Below are positions 32,788 through 41,831 of a stretch of 51,370 bases of DNA, in pieces. Source of the DNA: JBBKWJ01 sp037968895. Lineage in GTDB: Bacteria > Actinomycetota > Acidimicrobiia > Acidimicrobiales > SZUA-35. The stretch spans positions 1-51,370 of the forward strand of contig JBBKWJ010000069.1 in NCBI GenBank assembly GCA_037968895.1, read 5' to 3'. The translations under genes were made by a program, and so were the position numbers. The notes below the pieces were generated by a model. That model was given only the letters and a program-made list of their open reading frames with translations. It was not told the origin of the DNA and searched no databases. How positions within the stretch are numbered: the first letter of the stretch is position 1; each line of letters starts with the position of its first letter.

Positions 32788-34161
32788 ATGTCTCTGTACA
32801 AGCGATTACATGAATCAAGCGGCACCAGCACTACTGCGACTTCGGTCCGGCAGGACCCTGCGCTTGACGAGCTTCGGCATCGCGTCCACACCTCGCTCAT
32901 TGAGGAACTCGGACCCCTGCTCTATGACAAGCGGCTCACCGAAGAAGAGCTTCGCAAGAAGGTGTACGACGCACTTCAGGGCGCAATTGCCATGGAGCGC
33001 ACACCGCTTGCGGCGGCCGACAAGGCGCAGCTCATCCAGGATGTCTCTGATGACATCCTCGGATACGGGCCGATTGACAAGCTGCTTCGAGACGAAGACG
33101 TTTCGGAAATCATGTGTAACGGACCGAAGCAGATCTACGTGGAGCGCAGCGGCAAGCTGACCCTTGACGACGTCACCTTCGTTGACGAGATGCACCTTCG
33201 ACGAATCATCGACAAGATCGTGGCCCAAGTCGGCCGTCGTATCGATGAGTCGTCGCCATTGTGTGACGCTCGCTTGCCCGATGGTTCTCGTGTGAACGCA
33301 GTTATCTCGCCGCTTGCCGTTGGTGGGCCATTCCTCACCATTCGTAAGTTCGCCGCCGATCCTCTGCGGATCGACGACCTTATTCGATTCGGCACACTGA
33401 GCGTCCACTCCGCCCGGTTCCTTCAGGCATGCATCGTTGGCAAGCTCAACGTCATCGTCTCTGGTGGTACTGGTACCGGCAAAACCACGATGCTCAACGT
33501 GCTCTCGTCGTTCATCCCTTCGGATGAGCGGATCATTACCGTTGAGGACGCCAAAGAACTCCAGCTCGTGCAGGATCACGTGCTCTCGCTTGAAACTCGC
33601 CCAGCCAACATTGAAGGCAAGGGCGAAGTCAGCATCCGTGAGCTCGTAAAGAACACGCTTCGTATGCGCCCTGACCGCATCGTTGTCGGCGAGTGCCGTT
33701 CAGGTGAGGCGTTGGACATGCTCCAGGCCATGAACACCGGCCACGACGGCTCACTCACCACTTTGCACGCAAATACTCCACGAGATTCGCTCAGCCGTCT
33801 CGAGACCCTCGTGCTTATGGCTGGTTACGACCTGCCGGTTCGAGCCATTCGGGAGCAGATCTCATCTGCTGTCGACATGGTGGTTCAGCTGCAGCGTCTT
33901 CGTGACGGCTCACGCCGAATCACCCACATCACCGAGGTAGCTGGTATGGAGGGTGAGATCATCACTCTTCAGGATGTGTTCCTCTTTGACTATTCCGCCG
34001 GCGTAGATGAACAGGGCAAATTCAAAGGTCAGCTCAAGCCAACCGGTGTACGGCCGAAGTTTGCGCAGAAACTCGCTGACCACGGCATTCGTCTTGGGCC
34101 AGAAATGTTCTCGACGACGCCTACAGGTGACGCCGCAACACCAGCAAGGGGACGTCGATGA
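32788..34161 (+). CDS. cpaF: Tad secretion ATPase CpaF/TadA
   Basis: 457-residue hexameric motor ATPase of the VirB11/PilT superfamily. N-terminal helical domain, then GYGPIDKLLRDEDVSEIMCNGP (family signature), Walker A GGTGTGKTT (226-234), an Asp-box region IITVEDAKELQL, Walker B RMRPDRIVVGE and the His-box LTTLHANTP. It powers pilus extension and perhaps retraction. The stop overlaps the next start in ATGA (34158-34161). Confidence 0.95.
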   Translation: MSLYKRLHESSGTSTTATSVRQDPALDELRHRVHTSLIEELGPLLYDKRLTEEELRKKVYDALQGAIAMERTPLAAADKAQLIQDVSDDILGYGPIDKLLRDEDVSEIMCNGPKQIYVERSGKLTLDDVTFVDEMHLRRIIDKIVAQVGRRIDESSPLCDARLPDGSRVNAVISPLAVGGPFLTIRKFAADPLRIDDLIRFGTLSVHSARFLQACIVGKLNVIVSGGTGTGKTTMLNVLSSFIPSDERIITVEDAKELQLVQDHVLSLETRPANIEGKGEVSIRELVKNTLRMRPDRIVVGECRSGEALDMLQAMNTGHDGSLTTLHANTPRDSLSRLETLVLMAGYDLPVRAIREQISSAVDMVVQLQRLRDGSRRITHITEVAGMEGEIITLQDVFLFDYSAGVDEQGKFKGQLKPTGVRPKFAQKLADHGIRLGPEMFSTTPTGDAATPARGRR

Positions 34162-36110
34162 GACGGTTATTCGCTGCCCTTTTCGGGCTACTGATCACGC
34201 TCAGCCTTGTCGGCCCAGTTGGGGCGCAAGAGAGCGTCGCAACTGGTGTCACAACGCTTAAGGCGTATGCAGTCGATGCGTCTGGCGCGAAGGTCGAGGT
34301 CATCCTCGCCGCGAACAGTTACGACGTCACAGATCCTTCAACGCTTGTCGTCAGCGATTCTGACGGAACGCTGTCAGGCGCAAAGCTCAGTACAACGAGC
34401 AGCGCCGGCACACCGCTCGAGATCGCGTTTGTCGTCGACACCAGAAGCTCACTCGCTCAGGGTGATGCGTTTGAGATCGTTAAGGCAACGCTGAAAGACT
34501 CAATTGCTTCGCTTCCTTCGGGTAGCCGGGCCTCAGTCATCTCTGCTTCAGACAGTGTTGTCATGTTGCAGGAAATGACGAGCGACATGGGCCTCGTCAG
34601 CGCTGCTATCGACGATCTCACTCGTTCGAATAGCGGCGCAGTCGTCGATGCCGTGACCCGGGCCACCTACCAGTTCGAGGCTCGACCCAATACAGGGACC
34701 GACCGCTCGCTTACGGGCGAAGCTATTCGTTCCATCGTGGTCGTTTCTGCTGGTGATGACGCAATCTCGTCTGCCACCGCAACCACCACAGCTCGTCTCG
34801 CGGTGCAACGAGGCATCCAGGTCTTCGCCGTTCGCTATCAGGGCGGTACTGCTGCGCTGCAGAGCGTCGTCGGAAGCGCTGGCGGCCTCACTCTTGGCGC
34901 CTCGAACGTAGCCGAGCTTGAAACTGCGGTCACGGAAAGCGTTTCCGCAGCGCAGGACCGATTCATCGTAAGTTACCCGATGGCGGCCGAAGAGAAGCTC
35001 CGGACCGACCTCCACATAACAGTCGATTCGGCCGCAACGACGCTCTCATTCGTGAATGGCCGGTTCACCGGAATTCCGACGGCGCTCGCTGCAGTCGAGG
35101 TCTTGGAACAGGGCGGTCCCGGGTTCCTTCATTCTGGAATCGGACTGTATGTTGCGCTGCCGCTTGCCTTCATCGCAATCTGCCTAGCCATCTACGCAAT
35201 CGGCACTCTGTTCTTCATGGGTGACACCAGCCTTGAGAGCCTCCTCCAGCGATACTCAAACGAGGGTGACAGCGCGGAACTCTCCGAGGCCGACAACTCC
35301 ATCGTGCAGACCGCACTGGTCCAACGAGCAGTCGAGTTCAGCGAGTCATTCGCTGACGACCGTGGCTTCTTGGTCAAGATCGAGGAGATGCTCGAACAGG
35401 CGAGCATGCCGCTGCGGCCAGGCGAAGCAATGTCCTTCTTGGGAGTCGGCGTCCTCGCTGGTTCAGCGATCGGCGTCATCTTTATGGGCGGCATTTTCGG
35501 CGCACTCGGATTTGCCGTCCTGACCGCCTTCCTAATGATCGGCTATGTGAAGTTCAAGGGAAAGCGTCGCCAGAAGAAGTTCGAGCAGCAACTTCCTGAC
35601 ATGCTCACGCTCCTAGCCGGCACTTTGCGCGCTGGTTACTCACTGCCCCAGGGTATGGAAGCGGTGTCGCACGAGATCGCTGACCCGATGGGCTATGAAA
35701 TTCGTCGAGTCATGACCGAAGCACAGCTTGGTCGAGAGCTCGAAGAAGCGCTCGAAGCCGCAGCAGAACGTATGAAGAGTGCTGACTTTGCGTGGGCCGT
35801 CATGGCCATCGGAATTCAGCGTGAGGTCGGCGGTAACTTGAACGAGCTGCTCATGACCGTCGCCGAAACGATGATTGCTCGTGAGCGACTTCGCGGCGAG
35901 GTCGCGGCGCTCACCGCTGAGGGCAAGATGACATCGTTCCTCCTTGGTGGTCTGCCGCCCGGTCTTGGCATGGTCATGTGGGTCATGAACCCCAACTACA
36001 TAAACAAGCTATTCACCACTGGTCTGGGCAACATCTTGATCGGACTTGGTGTCGTCACAATGATTGTGGGAATGGCCTGGATGAAGAAAGTGATGACAAT
36101 CAATGTTTGA
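34158..36110 (+). CDS. von Willebrand A domain-TadB fusion
   Basis: 650 residues, about twice a normal TadB. Signal peptide 1-23 (cleavage near VGAQE). Residues 87-275 resemble an extracytoplasmic vWA domain: strand IAFVVDTRSSLAQGD, SIVVVSAGDD, GIQVFAVRYQGG; the MIDAS is imperfect (Asp94-x-Arg-x-Ser98 rather than DxSxS). A membrane segment follows at 326-354. Residues 400-650 are the inner-membrane T2SF/TadB platform: LPDMLTLLAGTLRAGYSLPQGM, and further membrane helices. Overlaps cpaF and tadC. The vWA part may bind pilins or surface ligands near the platform (inference). Confidence 0.88.
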   Translation: MRRLFAALFGLLITLSLVGPVGAQESVATGVTTLKAYAVDASGAKVEVILAANSYDVTDPSTLVVSDSDGTLSGAKLSTTSSAGTPLEIAFVVDTRSSLAQGDAFEIVKATLKDSIASLPSGSRASVISASDSVVMLQEMTSDMGLVSAAIDDLTRSNSGAVVDAVTRATYQFEARPNTGTDRSLTGEAIRSIVVVSAGDDAISSATATTTARLAVQRGIQVFAVRYQGGTAALQSVVGSAGGLTLGASNVAELETAVTESVSAAQDRFIVSYPMAAEEKLRTDLHITVDSAATTLSFVNGRFTGIPTALAAVEVLEQGGPGFLHSGIGLYVALPLAFIAICLAIYAIGTLFFMGDTSLESLLQRYSNEGDSAELSEADNSIVQTALVQRAVEFSESFADDRGFLVKIEEMLEQASMPLRPGEAMSFLGVGVLAGSAIGVIFMGGIFGALGFAVLTAFLMIGYVKFKGKRRQKKFEQQLPDMLTLLAGTLRAGYSLPQGMEAVSHEIADPMGYEIRRVMTEAQLGRELEEALEAAAERMKSADFAWAVMAIGIQREVGGNLNELLMTVAETMIARERLRGEVAALTAEGKMTSFLLGGLPPGLGMVMWVMNPNYINKLFTTGLGNILIGLGVVTMIVGMAWMKKVMTINV

Positions 36111-37044
36111 TTTCGTCAACTCAGTTCCTATCGAACTCCTTGTCGGCCTAGTCGGAGTCGGCATCGGGCTTCTGCTGTGGACGGTGCTCAGTCAGTTTGA
36201 CGAGCAATCGTCGATGCGTGACGCGTTGCGTCAGTTGGATGACTACGAGGTAGAAGACGTCCGCGAGGCGGAACTCCTCGTGCCCCTGTCTGATCGAATC
36301 ACAGGGCCCCTGTTCGACGCCGTGCGTCTTCTGGGTAAGAGCTTCAACCCACCCGAGTTCGTCGAAGGCGTACGCAAGAAGCACCTTCAGGCTGGTATCA
36401 CCAATCCTGACACCGTTGAGCGATTCCTGGCGATTCGTGTCATCGGCTTCGTCTTGGTCCCAATCTGGATCGTCGGAATGTACTTCTGGAATCCAATCGG
36501 TCTGAGCGGGCTCTCGCTGTTTGCGGTTCTCGGACTCGGCGGTTTGGTTTTCGCAATCGGCCCTGCGTCATCGCTGAACAAGAAGGTCGAGGCTCGGCAA
36601 ACCGAGATTCGCAAGGCCTTGCCTGACGTGATGGACCTCCTGGTTATCTCCGTTGAAGCTGGTCTTGGCTTCGAACAGGCTCTTGACCGAGTTATCAATA
36701 ACGTGCCCGGTGAGCTGTCAGACGAGTTCGCTCGTGTGCTTGGCGAGACCCGCGCCGGATCAACCCGATCTGATGCGCTTCGCGCCATGGACAATCGTTG
36801 CGACACACCCGAGGTTCGTTCGTTCGTGCTGGCCATGATTCAGGCCGACACGTTTGGTGTCAGCATCGGTCGTGTACTGCGGGCCCAGGCTGATGAGCTT
36901 CGTATTAAGCGGCGCCAGCGGGCTCAGGAGCAAGCACAGAAGGCTCCTGTGAAGATGATGATCCCGATGGTGTTCTGTATCTTCCCTGCACTCTTCGTTG
37001 TCGTACTCGGGCCTGCCATGATCAACATCAGGGAAACGATGTAG
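36103..37044 (+). CDS. tadC: Tad platform protein TadC
   Basis: 313-residue inner-membrane T2SF-domain protein with N-terminal membrane helix (ELLVGLVGVGIGLLLW), paired helices around 110-155, the core ALPDVMDLLVISVEAGLGFEQAL, and a C-terminal membrane helix. Partners TadB in the base of the Tad machine. The start overlaps the preceding stop by 8 bases. Confidence 0.92.
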   Translation: MFDFVNSVPIELLVGLVGVGIGLLLWTVLSQFDEQSSMRDALRQLDDYEVEDVREAELLVPLSDRITGPLFDAVRLLGKSFNPPEFVEGVRKKHLQAGITNPDTVERFLAIRVIGFVLVPIWIVGMYFWNPIGLSGLSLFAVLGLGGLVFAIGPASSLNKKVEARQTEIRKALPDVMDLLVISVEAGLGFEQALDRVINNVPGELSDEFARVLGETRAGSTRSDALRAMDNRCDTPEVRSFVLAMIQADTFGVSIGRVLRAQADELRIKRRQRAQEQAQKAPVKMMIPMVFCIFPALFVVVLGPAMINIRETM

Positions 37045-37048
37045 TTAG

Positions 37049-38509
37049 ATGGTGGCTGTGGCCGAAACGGATCTGCCCTCAGTCGAGTCGGTGGAGTCCA
37101 CAAGCTCTGAACCGTCAATGTCGCAAGCAGTCAGCCGACTCCTTGCGGCATTTGCGTTTTTGTCAGGTGCTCGCCTTATCGCAGACAACAGCTTTTTCAC
37201 CCACCTGGCGACCGGCAGGCTGATTCTCGACGACCGGGCTGTTCCAACGAGCGACCCATACTCAGGGATTGCTGCTGGTCAACCTTGGACGGTGCAGAGT
37301 TGGCTCGCATCGCTCATTTACGCACTTGTCGAGGCAACCGCCGGCGTGTGGTCAATCCGGGTGCTCAACGGTCTGCTCTGCGTCGGTGTCGTTGCGGTCC
37401 TTTGGCGTTTTTCCTCTGAAATCAAGTCGGTGATGCTTCGCGCCGCGATCCTTGCCCCCCTGATCGCTGGCGGCTCAGTGATGTGGTCGCCGCGCCCCCT
37501 TCTCTTCGGCCTACTTGGCCTTGCGCTGGTCCTTGAGGTGGCGTTGGGCAGGCGAGCCACTTGGCAGCTGCTTCCGATCATGTGGATTTGGGTCAACACG
37601 CACGGATCCTTTCCGCTCGCTGGTGTTGCCGTCGGAACGATTCTGGTTGGCCGCTGGCTCGACACACGTGTGTTTCCCCGAGCTGACGCCAAGACGCTCG
37701 GTTGGGTAACCGCGGGCACGCTGCTCGGTGGCATTAATCCGCTTGGGCTGAAGATTCTGACGTTCCCGATCGAACTGCTCGGACGTCGCGAAGCGCTCGA
37801 GGGAGTGACCGAGTGGGAACGTCCCGCATTGCTCACGTTCCAGTTCGCTGCGTTCGCCTTGCTGCTCGCCGGCGCCCTTTTCGTCGGCGTCCGGCGGCGC
37901 TCATGGACGCTACTGGTGCCAACGATCGCATTTGGTGCGTCTGGTCTTATGGCCGTGCGAAATCTCTCCTCCGCGGCGGTTGTGATCGTCGCAATGCTCG
38001 GCGTGACGTTGAGCGGAGCGACCTTGCCCATCAACTATCGCCCTTCGGCGCTCATTGTGAAGGCGACAAACGTTATGGCCGTTTGTATTTCGCTTCTGAC
38101 TGTCCTCTCCATCGCTGCGACCGGCGGCCTTGGCCTCGACCCATACCCAGTTGCGCAGGTTGACTGGCTCGAAGAGCGTGGGCTCGTCGCGAGCCAGGGT
38201 GGCCAGCTTGGACACGCAGACGACGTCGGTAATTACCTCGAGTTGCGGTTTGGCGCCGATGCCAACGTGTTCATGGACGATCGATATGACTACTACCCGC
38301 TAGATCTTGTGCAAGATCACCGGGCGCTTGTTGTCGAGTCAGACCGGCTTGACATTCTCGACGCACGAGGGATCGATGTGGTGCTCTGGGAGACCGAGAC
38401 GGAGCTCGCAGAGTCACTCTTGGCTTCTCCCGAGTGGGAGATCGCACAGTCAGACGATGACTGGCTCATCGCCTGCCGGGTTTCCAGCGCCTCTCACGCA
38501 TCCTGCTAA
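37049..38509 (+). CDS. Polytopic membrane protein, GT-C-like
   Basis: 486 residues, about ten membrane helices between residues 25 and 370, then a soluble C-terminal domain of about 110 residues (GNYLELRFGADANVFMDDRYDYY...). An N-terminal loop reads FFTHLATGRLILDDRAVPTSDPYSG and QPWTVQSWLASLIYAL, a pattern I associate with uncharacterised GT-C-fold membrane proteins (often with the wording 'TGRxILExxxxPTxDP'). If so it may be a lipid-linked glycosyltransferase, perhaps acting on the pilus, but no catalytic residue is confirmed. Four bases after tadC, so part of the Tad operon. Confidence 0.6.
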   Translation: MVAVAETDLPSVESVESTSSEPSMSQAVSRLLAAFAFLSGARLIADNSFFTHLATGRLILDDRAVPTSDPYSGIAAGQPWTVQSWLASLIYALVEATAGVWSIRVLNGLLCVGVVAVLWRFSSEIKSVMLRAAILAPLIAGGSVMWSPRPLLFGLLGLALVLEVALGRRATWQLLPIMWIWVNTHGSFPLAGVAVGTILVGRWLDTRVFPRADAKTLGWVTAGTLLGGINPLGLKILTFPIELLGRREALEGVTEWERPALLTFQFAAFALLLAGALFVGVRRRSWTLLVPTIAFGASGLMAVRNLSSAAVVIVAMLGVTLSGATLPINYRPSALIVKATNVMAVCISLLTVLSIAATGGLGLDPYPVAQVDWLEERGLVASQGGQLGHADDVGNYLELRFGADANVFMDDRYDYYPLDLVQDHRALVVESDRLDILDARGIDVVLWETETELAESLLASPEWEIAQSDDDWLIACRVSSASHASC

Positions 38510-38560
38510 CGCCGCTCACGTCATTAGTTCACGTACCTGGTACCTGTACTATTCGCTGGG

Positions 38561-38610
38561 GCAAAAATGGGTATGCACCGAGATTCGTCTCGGTGCATAC
38601 CCATTTTTGC
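38561..38610. terminator. Long bidirectional terminator, Tad operon / flp genes
   Basis: Perfect 22-bp inverted repeat, arms 38561-38582 and 38589-38610, 6-nt loop ATTCGT. Each arm ends in a run of five A/T, so both orientations give a hairpin with a T-run. It lies between the convergent Tad operon and the flp pilin gene. Confidence 0.93.
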
Positions 38611-38646
38611 GTTCAGTTGTGATGGCCCTAGAGGGCAATCACACTC

Positions 38647-38811
38647 CTACTCACTCGCCGAGGCCACCTTGCTCGCAGTGTCTTCAAAGTTGCCTGAATT
38701 CGTGTTGCCTAGCATCGCTACTGCGGAGATGCAGACGACACAGATGAGTGCGACGAGTAGTCCGTATTCAACGAGGCCTGCGCCTCGTTCGTTGCGTTGT
38801 TGATCGTTCAT
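38647..38811 (-). CDS. flp: Flp-type pilin 1
   Basis: 54-residue Flp pilin. Short leader MNDQQRNERG, then the processing motif G|AGLVEYGLLVALICVVCISAV, with Glu at position 5 of the mature protein, as required by Tad prepilin peptidases, and a short C-terminal tail. The ATG at 38811 has AGGGG 8 nt upstream; the longer open frame is not supported. No prepilin peptidase (CpaA/TadV) is in the window. Confidence 0.9.
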   Translation of the reverse strand: MNDQQRNERGAGLVEYGLLVALICVVCISAVAMLGNTNSGNFEDTASKVASASE

Positions 38812-38856
38812 TGCGGTGTCCCCTCTCAAGTCGGAATCAGCCGAATCCGGAAACAA

Positions 38857-38894
38857 CAAAGGGGCGGGGGCGTTTGCACGCACCCACCCCTTTG
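38857..38894 (-). terminator. Terminator-like hairpin between the two flp genes
   Basis: CAAAGGGG/CCCCTTTG arms (38887-38894 and 38857-38864) with a partly paired GC-rich centre, followed on the minus strand by TTGTTT. It could limit read-through from flp2 into flp1. Confidence 0.55.
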
Positions 38895-38922
38895 CTAACC
38901 GATATTCGGCTTGATCAGTCGC

Positions 38923-39111
38923 TTATGGCGATTCGATCTTCGACGCAACGTCGCTGAAGTTGTTAGCAGCCTGGTTACCAAGCATGGTAACGGCGGCGAT
39001 ACAAACGACGGCGATGAGAGCAACGAGAAGCGCGTACTCAACGAGTGATGCGCCACGCTCGGACTCGGTCTTGGCCTGCATCCATGCACTGAGGAATTGG
39101 AAATGTAGCAT
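38923..39111 (-). CDS. flp: Flp-type pilin 2
   Basis: 62 residues. Leader MLHFQFLSAWMQAKTESERG then G|ASLVEYALLVALIAVVCIAAV, Glu5 present, tail NQAANNFSDVASKIESP. The ATG at 39111 is supported by ACGGAG about 8 nt upstream; an ATG at 39081 would give a shorter leader like that of Flp 1. The two pilins are about 60% alike in the helix but differ in the tails. Confidence 0.9.
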   Translation of the reverse strand: MLHFQFLSAWMQAKTESERGASLVEYALLVALIAVVCIAAVTMLGNQAANNFSDVASKIESP

Positions 39112-39246
39112 AATTTTGACTCCGTAAGTCGTGTTACTTGGACCCTTATGGGCTTACATATAACTCATCGACCGAGCCGGCAAGATCCTGAATAGTACGT
39201 TCGGACCATTCCTGCATCAGTCGTTGAGAGCGGTGCCTCGAGGTTT
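39112..39246 (-). promoter_or_regulatory. Region upstream of flp2
   Basis: 135 bases with an A/T-rich stretch (TATATG around 39157-39162 on the minus strand) suitable as a -10 for flp2. No hairpin separates it clearly from the response-regulator stop, so read-through is possible. Confidence 0.35.
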
Positions 39247-39969
39247 CTAATCCAAGGTCACGATGCCCATGCGGACAGCAGCCAGTACGGCCTGAGTCCG
39301 GTCACGAGCGTCGAGCTTCTGGTAGATCGAGGCGAGATGGTTCTTGACGGTCTTCTGGCTGATGTACAGCTGCTCTGCGACCTCGGGGGTCGAGCAACCG
39401 TCAGCGATCAGCTGGAGGACCTCTTCTTCACGCTTGGTGATAATGCGGTCAGCCTGGGCCATCTCGTCTTGGCGTCGAACCTCGGCCAGCATTGACGCAG
39501 CCAGGCGAGGAGAAAGCGCAGTTTCGCCCGCAGCGACGGTTTCGATCGCCATGGCGATCTCATCGGTACTGCAGTCTTTGACGAGATAACCGTTGGCGCC
39601 GGCTCGAATGGCCTCGGCCAGCACGTCCTGGTCGGCATGCATGGTCAGCATGACCACACGTACCTCCGGAACGCGCGCCTTAATGAGACGTGTCGCTTCA
39701 ACCCCATCAAGTTGGGGCATCGTGACGTCCATGAGGACCACGTCGGGACGAAGCGCAGCAGCAAGTTCAACTGCTTCAGCGCCGTCTCGGGCCTCGCCTA
39801 CGACATCGAAGCCACGCTCGACCATGGAGCGTCGAAGCCCCTCCCGCAACATGCGGTGATCGTCGGCGAGCATCAATCGAATCGTTGACGCGGATCCCTT
39901 ATTGGAATCGGAAGCTTCTGAGCTATTGCCAGGGCTTCCCTTTTTGTCTATTCCTGTGCGAGGTAACAC
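39247..39969 (-). CDS. NarL/FixJ-family response regulator
   Basis: 240 residues: 28-residue polar lead, receiver domain (LMLADDHRMLREGL; phospho-acceptor Asp81 in VVLMDVTMPQLDG; Lys in YLVKDCS), linker, and a LuxR-type HTH (ITKREEEVLQLIADGCSTPEVAEQLYISQKTVKNHLASIYQKL). GTG start, overlapping the kinase gene end by 22 bases. With the upstream kinase it forms a two-component pair; the flp pilin genes directly downstream on the same strand are plausible targets (inference). Confidence 0.92.
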   Translation of the reverse strand: MLPRTGIDKKGSPGNSSEASDSNKGSASTIRLMLADDHRMLREGLRRSMVERGFDVVGEARDGAEAVELAAALRPDVVLMDVTMPQLDGVEATRLIKARVPEVRVVMLTMHADQDVLAEAIRAGANGYLVKDCSTDEIAMAIETVAAGETALSPRLAASMLAEVRRQDEMAQADRIITKREEEVLQLIADGCSTPEVAEQLYISQKTVKNHLASIYQKLDARDRTQAVLAAVRMGIVTLD

Positions 39970-41690
39970 CGTACCGTCGTCCCTTCTCCCGGAGAGGAAA
40001 TGATTTCCAACGAAGCGCCGATGCTCGACGCTCGCTCCCGCATGCCAAGAATCCCGTAGGAATCCGGACGTCCGGCGCTGCCAGCGGGGAACCCGCGGCC
40101 GTCATCGACGACCTCGAGTACCGCGTTGACACCGTTACTGCGCCACGCCACCTTGGCCGTTGAGGCCTCGGCGTGACGTTCGATATTTATGAGTGCTTCC
40201 TGGGCGATCCGCCACATCTCGCGTTCCTGCAAGATTGGGAGTCGAGCCACTTGGTCGCAGTCGAGAATGAGTTCGAGATTGCTTCGTTCGGCAACACGGG
40301 TGCCGAACTCTTCGACCGTCGTTGGGAAGTCTTTCTCCCGGCCGACGTCGGTGCGAAGGTCATAGAGGGTGTCACGAACCTCGCCGATGACGTTCTTCAG
40401 ATCGCTGCGCAGATCGGCGAGCGGTTCAGCCAGCGTTTCGCCATGCTGTTCCTTGCGGATCAGACGATCGACTTCAAATGCGAGGTAGGCGAGCGCTTGC
40501 CCGATGCGATCGTGTAAGTCTCGGGCAATTCGCGTTCGCTCTTCGTCGGCACCGACAGTGCGAAGGCGAGCAAACCACTGAGCATTGTCGATTGCGAGCG
40601 CAACGGGCTCGGCAAATCCGAGGAAGACCTCACGATCGCGGAGCGTGTATGCGTCGGGGTCAAGCGACTCCGCCGAAATGAGGCCGATGAGATTGTCGCG
40701 GGCGATGAGGGGAGCAGTGATAGCAGAGCGAGTGGCTGAACCGAACCCGTCAGATCCGTCGCCCGCTAGCTCGGAAACCACGGGGCGAAGAGTTCTAATC
40801 GCTTGTTGAGCACCCGGCGGAAGGTCTTTGAGCTCGCGAACGAGGTCGCCTTGCGCCGCCTGGCGCCGCTTCATAATCCATGTTCCGTCGGTTTGTTCGA
40901 TCGTAAAGATAACTGCCGAGTCGAGATCAACAAGGCCCCTGAGTCGGCTAAGCGTTGATTCGAGGACTTCCTCAAGATCAAGCGACGACGGGAGTGTCTG
41001 TGCAACTCGGTGCAAGCTATGGAGGAGTGAGTTGGCGTCGGCCAGGTGGGACAATCGGTCGAGGGCGATCGTTTGTTGGCGAGTAGCCTCGCCGGAGATC
41101 CGGCGTCCGTACCCGGCAACGATGCCGACCAGGAGGAGGATGAGCGTCCACTGTCCGCTCAGACTCCACTCGTCGTGATTCCAACCGGCTTGGCTCAGAC
41201 CAGGGAGTGAGACGGCGATGGCTGACGCGAGGCCGATTCGGAGGGCGAAACCGAACCCGCGAGCAAAGCCGGCGAGGATGATTGTGCTGGTGAGCGCAAA
41301 GACGAGCGGCGAATGCCAGAACCCGGTGAGGGTGACGCCTAGAAGCGTGAGTCCGATTTCAAACAAGAGATTTAGGAAGCTTCGAGTGTCGTCGCTGTAT
41401 TCGAGCGGCTGGACACTCCTGGCAATCGTGTTGAAGACGATTGCTGCTGTCCAAGGGACGACGCTCAGATCGGGTTCGACGAACGCGTTAGCGGAGAGTG
41501 CGACGCAGGCGACGGCGGTTGCCCACCGAACGGCCAAGATCACGGGATTGAAGTTCGCAAGCCTGTCGGCGGAGGCGCTGCTCGAGAAGATCGCGGCGTC
41601 GGCGGCGCGCCGACCAGCCAACGGCTGTTGCGCACCGTTCGAACGGTATTCCCTGTGCTGAGGGGGCGGCGATTGGAGGAGGTCGGTCAT
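39948..41690 (-). CDS. Membrane GAF-domain histidine kinase (HisKA_3)
   Basis: About 580 residues. N-terminal half has five to six membrane helices (about 45-190), then a helical linker, a GAF domain (about 220-370: SSLDLEEVLESTLSRLRGLVDLD...RSAITAPLIARDNLIG), HisKA_3 with the phospho-histidine in RIARDLHDRIGQAL, and an HATPase (EALINIERHAEAS, VDDGRGFPAG, GILGMRERA, GEGTTV). This is the NarL-partner type. ATG at 41690 preferred; a GTG at 41726 would add 12 residues. The sensed signal is unknown. Confidence 0.9.
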   Translation of the reverse strand: MTDLLQSPPPQHREYRSNGAQQPLAGRRAADAAIFSSSASADRLANFNPVILAVRWATAVACVALSANAFVEPDLSVVPWTAAIVFNTIARSVQPLEYSDDTRSFLNLLFEIGLTLLGVTLTGFWHSPLVFALTSTIILAGFARGFGFALRIGLASAIAVSLPGLSQAGWNHDEWSLSGQWTLILLLVGIVAGYGRRISGEATRQQTIALDRLSHLADANSLLHSLHRVAQTLPSSLDLEEVLESTLSRLRGLVDLDSAVIFTIEQTDGTWIMKRRQAAQGDLVRELKDLPPGAQQAIRTLRPVVSELAGDGSDGFGSATRSAITAPLIARDNLIGLISAESLDPDAYTLRDREVFLGFAEPVALAIDNAQWFARLRTVGADEERTRIARDLHDRIGQALAYLAFEVDRLIRKEQHGETLAEPLADLRSDLKNVIGEVRDTLYDLRTDVGREKDFPTTVEEFGTRVAERSNLELILDCDQVARLPILQEREMWRIAQEALINIERHAEASTAKVAWRSNGVNAVLEVVDDGRGFPAGSAGRPDSYGILGMRERASSIGASLEIISSPGEGTTVRCYLAQE

Positions 41691-41831
41691 AAGAAGGGTG
41701 CGGGGCGCATAACTCGCCCAGCCCACAATGAATCGGCCTAACTCTGACGAAGTTGAGCCAAACGGATCAGACTTTCGGTTCGGTTGGACCAGGCCGTTCG
41801 CCGTACGGCATATGCCCGAGCGCCCGATGGC

